From Colwellia sp. 75C3 (lineage in GTDB: Bacteria; Pseudomonadota; Gammaproteobacteria; Enterobacterales; Alteromonadaceae): DNA of 64,000 bases. The notes under the pieces are model-generated. The model searched no databases, had not been told where the DNA came from, and saw only the letters and a list, made by a program, of their open reading frames with translations. The position numbers and the translations under genes are program-made. Position 1 is the first letter of the stretch; every line of letters begins with the position of its first letter. This document shows, piece by piece, positions 45,895 through 55,993 of the stretch. Where the stretch lies: assembly GCF_002836255.1 (NCBI RefSeq), contig NZ_PJAU01000047.1, forward strand, positions 1 to 64,000. Reading direction: 5' to 3'.

Positions 45895-48528
45895 CTAAAA
45901 GCCAACCCTTAAGCCGGCGTAATAACGTCGGCCATTTTTATAAATACCAATAGGCGCATATTCATTGCGTTCATAGGTATAAATAATTTCATCGGTTAAA
46001 TTAATTCCTTCAAAGACTAGTGATAGATACTCAGTAACGTTAAACGAAACGTTGATATCCCATTGACCATAATCATCAGTAATCTCTTCACCGACGCCAG
46101 TCGCAAATTCAGTTCTAAAATTATAAGACAAACGAGTACTTACCCAGTCATTTTCATAATAGGTGGTTAAGTTGCTACTGTGTTTTGAGTTACCTGGAAT
46201 ATTGATGTTTTCGCCACTCAGGGCATCTTTTCTATCACCTTCAACCAAGGTGTAATTGGCAATAAGACCAAAGCCGTAAAAAAGCTCCTGTTGTAGGTTT
46301 AATTCCAAGCCATAAATACTACCGCCGCTGCCATTTACCGGACGGTTTATGATCATGCTTTTACCTTCATAGGTTTCTTGGTAACGTTTAATATCGATAA
46401 ATGATTGAATATCTTTATGAAAAGCAGCGATAGAAAATAGTGCTGCCTCGTCAATATACCATTCTACGCCTAGATCAAAATTGGTTGCTCTAAAAGGCTC
46501 TAACTCTGGATTACCACCGGCACCTTGACGCTGGGTAACATTATAATTAGTTGATGGCATTAAGTGGTGATATTCAGCACGAGACATGACTTTTGAAGCA
46601 GCAACTCGAAAGAGTACATCTTCACTAAAATCCATAACAATATTAATGCTAGGTAAAATGTCGGTATAACTTTTATCAGTGTTATACCATTCGTAATCAT
46701 TATAGATAGTTTCAACCTCTTCTACCTTTTGAAAGGCAGAAGCATCTTGTAGGGTATGAACTACTCGAACACCTAAATTTCCTCGGTAATACTCACCAGA
46801 AAAGTTAATTTTACCGTAGGCGGCAAAAGTGCTTTCAGTAATATCAAAGGTGCTAGGCTTTTCTTCTCCTTGAACAAAATTTAGGGTTTGATAACTTTGT
46901 TCAAGAGAATTTATATCGGCAAAAGCATAGTTTTTCAATGTTTGGTTTGAACCAATATCGTTAAGATAGTCCGATGGGAAGGGCGCAGCATAGTCTGCTA
47001 ATGTCCAGCCTAGATCACCGGCCATACCGGTGTAACCACCATTTTTAGATCGTAACCGATAAAAATCTCTTTGATGTTGTTTGTATTTACCACCAAACTT
47101 TATTGATTGTATAAAAGGTTGGTCAAGTTGATGTTCAAAGTCTGCTTGAACAAAAAACTCACTGTCTGTTGATTCTTGTGAGTCTTCACGCACTTCACTA
47201 ATATGCCAAGCACTGGCATCATTTGGGTCAACTTGATAGTTGGCTATAATGTCTCTATTTTGCTGTAAATCTACAGAGTATTCAGTATTGGCAGACCATT
47301 GTGAGGTTGAATCTTTACTGGTACCACCCTCTGCTTGGGTTATGCCTACTTGGTACTGGGCATGCCAATAGTCAAAATCATGTTCAACCATTAGGTGTAC
47401 TAAGCTGGTAGTGATTTTTGATTGTCGCCAAATGGCTTCCATTGAAGTATTAAAAGGAGCACCTTCAGTATTTGTCTCTGGCACTTGGCTATACGTTGCT
47501 TGCACTAGCGTATTATCAATAATAGTGTGGTCAGAAATATGGCCACCTCTGTCGTAAACAGAGCTAGGTTGCCATAAAAAGTTCTGGTTAGAATTATCGG
47601 CATTTAATACGGAGTACAAGGTATTTAATTCAATATTCCAATCTTGATTTGGCTGATATTGCGCGGTAACCATAGCGCTAGTTAATTCTCGTTGTTGTTC
47701 AAATACGGCAGAGCCACCACCACCGGCAGACCAGATATTGGTTAAGTCAGCGTTTGGATTTTTAGTCGCAGTTAAATTGCCTTGGGCATCTTGATTAAAG
47801 TTTCTTTCAGCCCAGCCCCAAGACTCTAGGCCGTCACGCCTAAGACTTCGTTCGTGACGTGTAATAGAGACCAAAAAGCCAAAGTCTTTAGCATCATTAA
47901 TTTGGTTGAAAAATAACGACAGTTGCGGATCGCTCTCTCCTGATACATCACTATATTGCATTTGTGCTGTGCCGATAAATCTATTGTCAGGGGTATCTAA
48001 TGGCGCATGCGTTTTAATGTTAATTGAACCACCTAAAGAGCCTTCATCATGGTCAGCCTCGGGAGATTTTTGTACTTCCAGGGAGCTAACTATTTCAGCG
48101 GGTAATAAGGTGTAGTTAAATCCACGGTTGGGTTGTGATGAAATCCACCAATCAGCAGAAGCAATGTTTTGACCATTTATATAGGTTCTATTTTGACTAG
48201 GCGCAGTACCGCGAACACCAATGCGTTCACCTTCACCTTGTACTCGAGTAAGGGAAACTCCAGTGATTCGTTGCAAGGATTCTGCAACATTTTTATCGGG
48301 GAACTTACCTATATCTTCAGCGGTAATCGCATCAACAATAGCGTCACTATAACGTTTGGTTTCAATGGATTTAACAATGCTGCCGCGAATTCCACGGATC
48401 TGAATTTTTTCTAAGGAATCTAATTTATTAGCTGGTTGAACGGCTGCTTTTTCCGTGGCTAAAACCACTAAGGAATTAAGACTAAAAAATAGCGAGCAAG
48501 TGAGACCTAAAGCCGTTGAATTTCTCAT
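45895..48528 (-). CDS. TonB-dependent receptor 1
   Basis: The 877-residue outer-membrane transporter has a signal peptide (to about residue 25), a TonB-box-like segment EKIQIRGIRGSIV, then a plug domain (IGKFPDKNVAESLQRITGVSLTR, GVRGTAPSQNRTYINGQ, EIVSSLEVQKSPEADHDEGSLGGSINI) and a 22-strand barrel ending ...RVGF. It resembles the Xanthomonas/Caulobacter-type receptors often used for oligosaccharides. It is clearly paralogous to receptor 2 at 52916. The gene is divergent from the propeller regulator at 48660 with only 131 bp between, so regulation by it is likely. The substrate is unknown. Confidence 0.93.
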   Translation of the reverse strand: MRNSTALGLTCSLFFSLNSLVVLATEKAAVQPANKLDSLEKIQIRGIRGSIVKSIETKRYSDAIVDAITAEDIGKFPDKNVAESLQRITGVSLTRVQGEGERIGVRGTAPSQNRTYINGQNIASADWWISSQPNRGFNYTLLPAEIVSSLEVQKSPEADHDEGSLGGSINIKTHAPLDTPDNRFIGTAQMQYSDVSGESDPQLSLFFNQINDAKDFGFLVSITRHERSLRRDGLESWGWAERNFNQDAQGNLTATKNPNADLTNIWSAGGGGSAVFEQQRELTSAMVTAQYQPNQDWNIELNTLYSVLNADNSNQNFLWQPSSVYDRGGHISDHTIIDNTLVQATYSQVPETNTEGAPFNTSMEAIWRQSKITTSLVHLMVEHDFDYWHAQYQVGITQAEGGTSKDSTSQWSANTEYSVDLQQNRDIIANYQVDPNDASAWHISEVREDSQESTDSEFFVQADFEHQLDQPFIQSIKFGGKYKQHQRDFYRLRSKNGGYTGMAGDLGWTLADYAAPFPSDYLNDIGSNQTLKNYAFADINSLEQSYQTLNFVQGEEKPSTFDITESTFAAYGKINFSGEYYRGNLGVRVVHTLQDASAFQKVEEVETIYNDYEWYNTDKSYTDILPSINIVMDFSEDVLFRVAASKVMSRAEYHHLMPSTNYNVTQRQGAGGNPELEPFRATNFDLGVEWYIDEAALFSIAAFHKDIQSFIDIKRYQETYEGKSMIINRPVNGSGGSIYGLELNLQQELFYGFGLIANYTLVEGDRKDALSGENINIPGNSKHSSNLTTYYENDWVSTRLSYNFRTEFATGVGEEITDDYGQWDINVSFNVTEYLSLVFEGINLTDEIIYTYERNEYAPIGIYKNGRRYYAGLRVGF

Positions 48529-48659
48529 TTTTATTATATTCCGAAGCCTTTAACTTTCAATTGATATAGATGCCAGCGCAGCATAGAATAGTGCTTAATA
48601 ATAATACCCTTTGTTACGTCGATTGACCAATCATTCGCCCTAAAATTTGTAATAAATTC

Positions 48660-50837
48660 ATGCCACAAAGCCAATTAGATAAAGTGAAAGTTAATGAGGT
48701 TGAAGTCGATTTTATCGCACTGAAACTCTGTATTAACCATCAGTGGCATGATGTTGAAGCTAGACAGCTGAAATTATTAAAGTTATTGATTGAAAATTAC
48801 GGGCAGGCGGTCTCGCGCAATCAAATTATGGATGCGTTGTGGAACGATACAATTGTTAGTGATAACTCAGTTTCGCAGGCTATTACCCAACTACGTAAAT
48901 CACTACACGACGACAAAGAAACCCCTCGTTTTATTAAAACCGTACCTAGAGTTGGTTATCAACTTATTGCCGAACTGGTTTTTCCTGAGCCACCATCCGA
49001 ACAGGCGGAACAATTTAAAAAGAATAAATTCAATCTGACTCTGGTTGCTGCGGCAAGTACTTTAGTCGGTATTGGTATTACCATGGGCATTGTTGAATTG
49101 GCTAAGCCAAGTTTACAGGTGCCTGAATATACTTATGAATCACGATTAACGTCAACACCCGGTCCGGAAAACTTCCTACGTTATTCCCCTAAAGGCCGTT
49201 ACTTGGCCTTTAGTCAAAGCAGTAATAATCGTGACCAAATGGACATGGCAGTATTTGATGCTCAAACGCAGGCGGTGCATGTTATTAAAAGTACCGGCTA
49301 TAGTGAAGAAGCCCCAGAATGGTCACCGGATGGCAAATGGTTAATTTATTATCGGCACGATCCTATCAGTTGTGAAATTCGGGTTATGTCGGTTGTTAAT
49401 CCAGTTGAGACTTGGCGTCTGAGTCCTGACTTTCACCTTAGCGATTGTCAGGTTGGTTTTAGTCGGCAAAAAATGCACTGGTTAACGGACAACAGTTTAT
49501 ATATCCAGCGCTGGAAAAATAATTCACCGATTTTATCTAAATTAACGTTAGCGACAGAGGGTTATCCTAGCCTGTTAAAACAAGACGATTTAGAAAATAT
49601 TCACCCTATATTAATGGATATTGATAAAGCAACTAACCAGTTACTCTTTGTTGAGCAAAGCTCACAAGGTTATGTATTACAGCATATGGACTTAGTTAGT
49701 ACTAAACGCAATGTTATTGAAAGCCGAGAGCAAGAGTATTGGGGATTAAAGTGGCATGAAAGTGGGCAGAGCTTTTGGCTTGGTAATGAAAGTTTACGGT
49801 TAATGTCAGTAGATGGCAGTAGTGAAGTAATGCATCTTCCTATTGGTTTTATTCCTGATATTGATCTAAACCCGTTAACGAAACAATTAGCGCATGCTGA
49901 AGGTTTAGTTAATGTAAATTTATATAACTTACAACTTAAATCGCTGAATAATCACCAACAAGTAATAGCTAAGCAGCTATCTTCGTCAGCACGAACAGAT
50001 ATTTTACCCACTTTGTCGAAGAATGGTCGCCAAACTGCCTTTATTTCTTATCAAAGACGCTCTACTGATGGGTTAAAACATATTGAGATTTGGTTAAAAA
50101 ATAAAGATAAAAAAGCCGCTAATTTATTGGCTAACTTACCTGAGAATATTCACCCTAAATACTTATTGTGGTCACCAAACGGAGAAAACTTGCTGTTAGG
50201 CGACAGTCGTCAAAATATTCATTTGATCAATATTTATAGTAAACATTTGGTCGCTATTATTTTTGATTATAAAAATATAGATGAAGTTAATTGGTCTAGT
50301 GATGGCAAGTTTATTGTTTTTAGTGCAACCAATGGCGACAGTAAGCAGTTATGGCAGTATGACCTTCAGCTAGCTAGTACAAAATTACTCGAAGAAGATA
50401 AGCTGGTGGTGAATCAGATAACAGAGCAAGAAAGTAATGTGCAAGCACTACAAACTAGCGAAGTATTATCGGTAGAACAAATGAAGAAGCTCAATCCTTC
50501 ATACCATCATTATATTTCACACGTAGAATCGTTTTTAAGTGCACATGCCCCAGAGCAATTACCTGTTGATAATTTATCGCCATCATTACTGTTATATCGA
50601 CCACATATTTTTGATTTAGGGATATATTATGTTGTTAAGCAGGGTCACCAGTTAGCTTTGTATTTATACAAATTTGCAGAGCAAGATCATGTGCATATTG
50701 CAAACATTGGAAGGCATGAACAAGACATTAATTTGATGCTTAATATCAGCGCATCTAATGATGGAAAACAATTGGTTTTTTCGAAAGTAGAAGCCTTTGA
50801 AACAGATATATTGTTACAGCGAAAATCTCCAGAGTAG
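48660..50837 (+). CDS. CadC/ToxR-like membrane transcriptional regulator with beta-propeller sensor
   Basis: The 725-residue protein has an N-terminal OmpR/PhoB winged helix (residues 10-100; WNDTIVSDNSVSQAITQLRKSL, TPRFIKTVPRVGYQLIA), one transmembrane helix (about 124-147) and a periplasmic domain of about 570 residues. That domain carries TolB/WD40-like repeats: YSPKGRYLAFSQS, WSPDGKWLIYYR, LSKNGRQTAFISY, WSPNGENLLLGD and WSSDGKFIVFSAT. It resembles CadC-type one-component regulators with propeller sensors. Divergent from receptor 1, it probably regulates uptake genes nearby; the ligand is unknown. Confidence 0.9.
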   Translation: MPQSQLDKVKVNEVEVDFIALKLCINHQWHDVEARQLKLLKLLIENYGQAVSRNQIMDALWNDTIVSDNSVSQAITQLRKSLHDDKETPRFIKTVPRVGYQLIAELVFPEPPSEQAEQFKKNKFNLTLVAAASTLVGIGITMGIVELAKPSLQVPEYTYESRLTSTPGPENFLRYSPKGRYLAFSQSSNNRDQMDMAVFDAQTQAVHVIKSTGYSEEAPEWSPDGKWLIYYRHDPISCEIRVMSVVNPVETWRLSPDFHLSDCQVGFSRQKMHWLTDNSLYIQRWKNNSPILSKLTLATEGYPSLLKQDDLENIHPILMDIDKATNQLLFVEQSSQGYVLQHMDLVSTKRNVIESREQEYWGLKWHESGQSFWLGNESLRLMSVDGSSEVMHLPIGFIPDIDLNPLTKQLAHAEGLVNVNLYNLQLKSLNNHQQVIAKQLSSSARTDILPTLSKNGRQTAFISYQRRSTDGLKHIEIWLKNKDKKAANLLANLPENIHPKYLLWSPNGENLLLGDSRQNIHLINIYSKHLVAIIFDYKNIDEVNWSSDGKFIVFSATNGDSKQLWQYDLQLASTKLLEEDKLVVNQITEQESNVQALQTSEVLSVEQMKKLNPSYHHYISHVESFLSAHAPEQLPVDNLSPSLLLYRPHIFDLGIYYVVKQGHQLALYLYKFAEQDHVHIANIGRHEQDINLMLNISASNDGKQLVFSKVEAFETDILLQRKSPE

Positions 50838-50848
50838 CTGATTATTTC

Positions 50849-50906
50849 TAATCACTAATCACTAATCACTAATCACTAATCACTAATCACTAATCACTAA
50901 TCACTA
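50849..50906. repeat. Tandem heptanucleotide repeat, eight units of TAATCAC
   Basis: Eight perfect TAATCAC copies (50849-50904) plus a partial TA lie between the regulator stop (50837) and the convergent TonB/Sel1 gene end (50912). It is not in a coding region. Copy number in such repeats usually varies by slipped mispairing. Confidence 0.95.
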
Positions 50907-50911
50907 TTAAG

Positions 50912-51808
50912 TTAAGGTTTCGCTGTATCAATAAACGCAGCAATAGTTGATAAATACCACTGACGTGATTTTGCTTGCTTTAAGGCTTCATCTGCCTTTT
51001 TCTTACTTTGCGTATATTGCTTTTGTTGCTGTAGTATTTTTGCTTGCGCTAATAATAGATCGGGGTGCTCATCATCTTGTGCGAGAGCGAGTTTTAGGTA
51101 TTGAGCGGCTTTTTGGTGATCCTGCTCGTTCAACTCAATAGCGACCAGATCACGTAATGCTCTAAAATGGCCTTGTTGAGCAGCACTTTGCAACCAGCGT
51201 TTAGCTTTGTCAGCATCGTATTCAAGCGTTTTCTTGTCTAGCAATTCACGTCCGAGTCGGTATTGAGCATAAGAAAAGCCAGATTGAGCGGCATTTAATA
51301 GCCAATTCATGCCTTTTTTTCTATCTGTTTTTGTATATTCACCACGTAATAAATTACTACCTAATCGATATTGTGAATTTGGATAACCGTTAATAGCTGA
51401 AGCAAGTAACAAATCTGAGCCAGCGGTAGTTTGTTGCCAGTGAGAACGTAATAATCGCGTGGCGTTATGTTCATCGGCGACCAACCAATTAGCGATATAA
51501 TATTGCACCAAAGCATTACCTTGTTCAGCGCCCTCAATCAGTTGGTTAATCTTCTTTTGATAACTTTTCTTCTGTTGGCTAAAGCTCGCTTGGTAGCGTT
51601 TACCTTTAAACGTGGTGAAATGATAAAGTAGCGAACGGCTGGAATAACTCTGTTTTTTCCCATCAATGATGAACGGTTCATAGCGCCAGCGACGCACGGC
51701 ATTGTAAATCGCGCGATTAAACGTTTTATTTGGAAAAGCGTCGATAATATCAACATCTTTTACCGCGCCTGATTCATCTACGTCGAATTCTAACCAAACC
51801 CAACCCAA
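50912..51808 (-). pseudogene. TonB/Sel1 protein, C-terminal fragment (out of frame)
   Basis: The 298-residue frame begins within the TonB C-terminal domain (GWVWLEFDVDESGAVKDVDIIDAFPNKTFNRAIYNAVRRWRYEPFI) and continues with at least three Sel1 repeats (NGYPNSQYRLGSNLLRGEYTK, SGFSYAQYRLGRELL, QGHFRALRDLVAIEL) and a Gln/Lys-rich helix. The apparent ATG lies inside the TonB motif and would remove its first strand. It is read in +2 relative to the upstream frame, separated by a 5-bp repeat expansion at 51797-51811. Confidence 0.8.
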
Positions 51809-52308
51809 CCCTCAATACCTTTTTCGTACGCTTCTTTTGGGTATTTTGCATCGACTGTGTGCAGTCGTTGTGGCGGTATGCTTGTGGTCAGTTGATATTG
51901 TTTATCGTTAAAAACGGGCAATAAAGTATTTTGATAGCGTTCATAGCCAAATGTTTGGTTGAGTTTATTTAAACTAATCTCAAGTAGTTGGGGATCTTCT
52001 TTCTCGGCTAATTCTTGTTCTATTAATCGGGCAGCTGATCGTGCTTCATCTAAGCCGAAGTCGGCGGCTAAAGAAAACCATGAATGCGCGTCGATTAAAT
52101 TCTTACTTACACCTTGGCCATAGAGGTACATTACGCCAATATTATAAATGGCATCTTTATGGCCCAATTTTGATAGTCGCTTAAATTCATCGAAGGCTTG
52201 TTGGTATTTTCCGGTGTTGTAATCGAGCGTAGCCGAAAGAATGTCGGCTTTGCTTTGACAGCTAAAAGCCAGGGAGAAAAATACGAGAAAATAAGTAAAT
52301 AGTTTCAT
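51790..52308 (-). pseudogene. TonB/Sel1 protein, N-terminal fragment
   Basis: The 172-residue frame has a signal peptide (KLFTYFLVFFSLAFSCQSKA) and one Sel1 repeat (LGHKDAIYNIGVMYLYGQGVSKNLIDAHSWFSLAA). A linker follows, then the start of a TonB C-terminal domain (KYPKEAYEKGIEGWV), where the frame is lost and a stop follows within four codons. The next frame continues the domain exactly (WLEFDVDESG). A TonB domain with a cleavable signal rather than the usual N-terminal anchor is unusual. Confidence 0.8.
51797..51811. repeat. Five-base short sequence repeat (AACCC)3 at the TonB/Sel1 frameshift
   Basis: Three AACCC copies on the plus strand read GGGTT on the coding strand. With two copies the TonB motif GIEGWVWLEFDV is continuous; the third adds 5 bp and shifts the frame. 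Confidence 0.85.
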
Positions 52309-52530
52309 TGTTAAAGTCGACTGAATCGATTCAGACGTTTACTTAAAATAAGTATAAAAAGAGGGGGATAGTGCATGCACAAACTCAATATCAACAATAT
52401 CTTTAGCAATGAAAGGGATGAATTTATTCTACTGTGTTTATTTACTGATTGCTCTACTTTTTTAAGCTTTAAATAAAAAAACGAGTTTTAACCTGACGGC
52501 TAAAACTCGCGAAAAAACCAAGAGTGTGTA

Positions 52531-52795
52531 ATACCAAACGAATTAATTTATTGACCAACTTAGAGTTACACTAGCGAGCTTAGAACAAACAAAATGGATA
52601 AAACATAGTTATTCTATATTTCATTCATTTTGTGATGTTATCAGTTTGCTAATGTGCTCCCGAAGGGCGAGTTTAAAAGGCTTATATGCAGCGTTATTGA
52701 TTTCGATAAGGGAATAACCATTATCTTCAATCAATGCCTTGCCTCTATGCCTTTTAACTCTCGCTAAGTGAGCAATAAATTAGTCCGGTTGGTAT
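52531..52795 (+). mobile_element. 265-bp MITE-like repeat element, copy B
   Basis: The element is bounded by ATACCAA (52531) and TTGGTAT (ending 52795). Left end ATACCAAACGAATTAATTTA and the reverse complement of the right end, ATACCAACCGGACTAATTTA, are imperfect inverted repeats. It is the same length as copy A at 4842 but in opposite orientation, and similar throughout. It occupies the 52309-52915 gap upstream of the TonB/Sel1 gene and downstream of receptor 2. No protein is encoded. Confidence 0.8.
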
Positions 52796-52915
52796 AAGGG
52801 AAAGTCCTTGTCTTGGTCATAGCCAAGTAACCTCAAATTGCGAAGTCACTTGGCTATGAAATGTCGCTAGTAAAATAAGAGCCTACTAGCGACAAACTGG
52901 CTTTGTTAGTATTGC

Positions 52916-55489
52916 TTAGAAGTTAAAACGAACTCCTGCAACAACTCGGCGACCATCTGCGTAATAACCGGTTAGTGCTTGTTCAACGCCTTTTTCTTGA
53001 TAACTAAACGTTTTCTCATCGGTTAAGTTAATGCCTTCAAGCGTAAAGGTAATATTTTCATTTAAGTTATAAGAAAGGTTTGCATCGACTTGACCGTAGT
53101 CAGCAACATATCCAGGCCAGCCTTCACCAGTGTCATAACCGGTACGATAATTATATGAAACACGGCCACTGAACGTGTCTGTTTCAAAATAGGTACTTAA
53201 GTTGACTGTATGATCAGAGTTACCCGGGATAGTGACGTTATTGCCTTCACTATCTTTCGCTTCACCATCAACAAAGGTGTAGTTTGCCGACAAACCAAAA
53301 CCTTCGTATATCTCTTGCTGGTAGCCAAATTCTATTCCTTGAATTGTGCCGCCTTTACCGTTGACCGGGCGATTAATTAAAATCTCTACCCCTTCATGCA
53401 TTTCTAATGATGATTGTGTGTCGATAAAGGATTGAATGTCTTTTAGGAAAAGTACTGCTGAAACAATACCCGCATCGCTAAAGTACCACTCTAAACCCAA
53501 ATCAAACTGTGTTGCACGATATGGGTCAATGTCTGGATTACCACCAGTACCTGTTTGTGTTTCTTTATTATATGAGGTTGATGACGTCATTTTAGCGTAA
53601 TCAGGACGAGACATTACTCGTGCCGCACTCATACGAAGTAATAAGTCTTCGTCTAAATCTACAGCAAGGTTCAAGCTAGGTAGAATATCAAAGTAACTTG
53701 TTGATTCATCGATCCACAATTCACTGCCTGACGCTCCAACAAATGCCGCTGAACTTTGGTCGGTATAAACTAAGCGTACGCCAACGTTACCGCGTAAACC
53801 CTCTGAATCAATTTCAGCTTTAATATAACCAGCCGTGATTTTTTCGCTGATATCAAAGGTACTCGCTTTAAGTACTCGGTAATCCCAACCTAGGGCATCG
53901 CCTTCACTGCGAATCTTATTTGAATCTGTAATCGCGTAATCTTTTAAGGTACCAGCTGAGCCTTGACCTGATAAAAAGTCTGAAGGCATTGATAGTGAAT
54001 AATCAGCAAGGCTCCAGTTTAAATCTTCTCGTGCATCTGTCGTGTGTTTAGTATTGAAACGCGAATGGTCACGATATTTTGCACCAAACTTAATTGCGCT
54101 AAATGCACCTAGGTCAATGTCTCTACCAAAATCTACTTGCACATAACTTTCTTCATCTTGTGCATCATTGTTGTCGTAGCGTAAAAAATCTAAGCCCCAC
54201 TTACTGCCATCCGCTGGATCTGCATCATAGCTAGTTTGAACATCTCTTGCATTGGATGCGTCATAGCTATGTACATAGTTCCCGCCCCAACCAACGCTTC
54301 GATCTGCTTCAGAGCCACCGCTACCTTTGGTGTAACCAAAATGAACACTTGAGGTCCAAACATCACCATCATGATCAACTTTTAAGTCATATGAGCTTGT
54401 TTCTAATTTTGAGTTACGTACTTTGGTTTCATCAAGAATATTATTACCGTCGGCTGATAATCCGAATGTGCCGCCAACAGCCATGGCACCTACTTGGTCG
54501 TGCTCAATAATGGTAATGTCAGTGTATTCTGAGCCACCATAACCCGTTAGCCATAAGAAGTTTTGGTTTTCGTTATCCATTTCCATGGTGCTTTGTAAGG
54601 CATTGAAAGTAACTTCAGTATTATCTGTTGGACGGTATTGCAAGGTAAGGTTGCCACCGGTACGAACACGTTCTTGGCTAAACATTGCCGAGCCACCGCC
54701 ACCGGGGCTATAAACATCCTCATGCACAGTGCCATCAGCCATTGTTATATCACGATCTGTCCAGCTCCATGCTTCAATACCATCGCGACGTAAGTTACGT
54801 TCTTGGCGTACTAAAGAAATTAGCGCACCAAAGGTTTCATCTTCATTTTTCCAACTGTATAAGGCTGAAAGTTGTGGATCTGTTTCACCAGAAACCTCAG
54901 AGTACTGAGCTAATACAGAGCCGGCAAATTTGTTTGCTTCTAAATCAAGTGGCTTGCGCGTTCTAACAATAACGGTACCGCCAATTGAACCTTCATCAAT
55001 GTCTGCTTCGGGTGTTTTATAAACCTCTAAACCAGAAACAATTTCTGAAGGAAGCATAGTGTAGTTAAAACCACGACTTGCTGCTGAGTTTGTCCACCAG
55101 TCAGCTGAACCCACGGCTTGACCATTGAGTAACGTTCTGTTTTGGCTCTCAGTTGTACCACGAATACTAACGCGCTCTCCTTCACCAAAACTACGTGTAA
55201 TAGATACACCTGTTATGCGTTGCAATGACTCAGCGACGTTTTGATCAGGAAACTTACCTATATCTTCTGCGGTTACCGCGTCAACCACTGAGTTTGAATA
55301 ACGCTTAGTGTTGAGTGATTTCACCACACTACCGCGAATGCCGCGAACTTGTATTACTTCTACTTCTTCAGTTTTTGCTTGCTTCTCTGCGACTTCCTCG
55401 GCAAAAACTAGGGTAGGACTTGCCAATAGACCAAGTACAAGTGCTGATTTTACTGCGTTGTTCACCTTGCTAAATTTGTAGTGTTTCAT
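52916..55489 (-). CDS. TonB-dependent receptor 2
   Basis: The 857-residue outer-membrane transporter has a signal peptide (ALVLGLLASPTLVFAEE), TonB-box-like VEVIQVRGIRGSVV and a plug domain (IGKFPDQNVAESLQRITGVSITR, SIRGTTESQNRTLLNGQAVG, PEADIDEGSIGGTVIVRT). The barrel ends ...RFNF. It shares long near-identical plug segments and the SxADWW motif with receptor 1, so the two arose by duplication and probably take up related compounds. The locus suggests polymer or glycoside scavenging, but no hydrolases are present to name it. Confidence 0.93.
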   Translation of the reverse strand: MKHYKFSKVNNAVKSALVLGLLASPTLVFAEEVAEKQAKTEEVEVIQVRGIRGSVVKSLNTKRYSNSVVDAVTAEDIGKFPDQNVAESLQRITGVSITRSFGEGERVSIRGTTESQNRTLLNGQAVGSADWWTNSAASRGFNYTMLPSEIVSGLEVYKTPEADIDEGSIGGTVIVRTRKPLDLEANKFAGSVLAQYSEVSGETDPQLSALYSWKNEDETFGALISLVRQERNLRRDGIEAWSWTDRDITMADGTVHEDVYSPGGGGSAMFSQERVRTGGNLTLQYRPTDNTEVTFNALQSTMEMDNENQNFLWLTGYGGSEYTDITIIEHDQVGAMAVGGTFGLSADGNNILDETKVRNSKLETSSYDLKVDHDGDVWTSSVHFGYTKGSGGSEADRSVGWGGNYVHSYDASNARDVQTSYDADPADGSKWGLDFLRYDNNDAQDEESYVQVDFGRDIDLGAFSAIKFGAKYRDHSRFNTKHTTDAREDLNWSLADYSLSMPSDFLSGQGSAGTLKDYAITDSNKIRSEGDALGWDYRVLKASTFDISEKITAGYIKAEIDSEGLRGNVGVRLVYTDQSSAAFVGASGSELWIDESTSYFDILPSLNLAVDLDEDLLLRMSAARVMSRPDYAKMTSSTSYNKETQTGTGGNPDIDPYRATQFDLGLEWYFSDAGIVSAVLFLKDIQSFIDTQSSLEMHEGVEILINRPVNGKGGTIQGIEFGYQQEIYEGFGLSANYTFVDGEAKDSEGNNVTIPGNSDHTVNLSTYFETDTFSGRVSYNYRTGYDTGEGWPGYVADYGQVDANLSYNLNENITFTLEGINLTDEKTFSYQEKGVEQALTGYYADGRRVVAGVRFNF

Positions 55490-55993
55490 ATTGTATCCCG
55501 CTTGTTATAGTTTTTATGTTCTTAATTATTTTCAAAGAGAGATAAGCATCTTTAGCGCTCTATACACTCATTGCACTTTATTTGTTGCAGTCAAAACGTA
55601 TGCAGATTCAGTAATATACTTGGAGCTAATAAGCAGTCTGTTTCGTGTCATTAATGTTTGCTTGCTAATAAAAGCAGTAACACTAGCTAGCATTTAACTG
55701 AAAAATACTTAATGCACGGCAGTTAACGTTAGCGCAACGTCATTCATATAAAACTAAGCGGATTGAAGAGTCTTGAATTGGTATGAAAAGTTGTGAAATG
55801 TTTGTTGGTGTGTTTTATCTGCTTGTTATTAAAGAGAATTTATTTTGAGTTTTTTTGTTTTTTAGATTGGTATTTATGAAGTTATTGATATTTTAAATAG
55901 TTGTGAAGTTGATTTACTAACCATTTTAATGAATTGTTATGTAAAAAAAGAACAAAAAATGGTTAGTTGGGGCAAAGTGAGAGGCAAGTGAAC
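55490..55993. other. 504-bp intergenic region with no recognised gene
   Basis: This is AT-rich DNA upstream of receptor 2. It must hold that gene's promoter and any operator, but I see no clear match to a known site. Short reading frames here lack good starts and look spurious. Confidence 0.6.

Noticed and set aside
50849-50906. TAATCAC repeats as a CRISPR array
   Set aside because: Units are 7 bp and contiguous without spacers, and no cas gene is present.
54247-54966. Plus-strand frames inside receptor 2
   Set aside because: Antisense to a well-supported TonB-dependent receptor; composition reflects the complementary codons.
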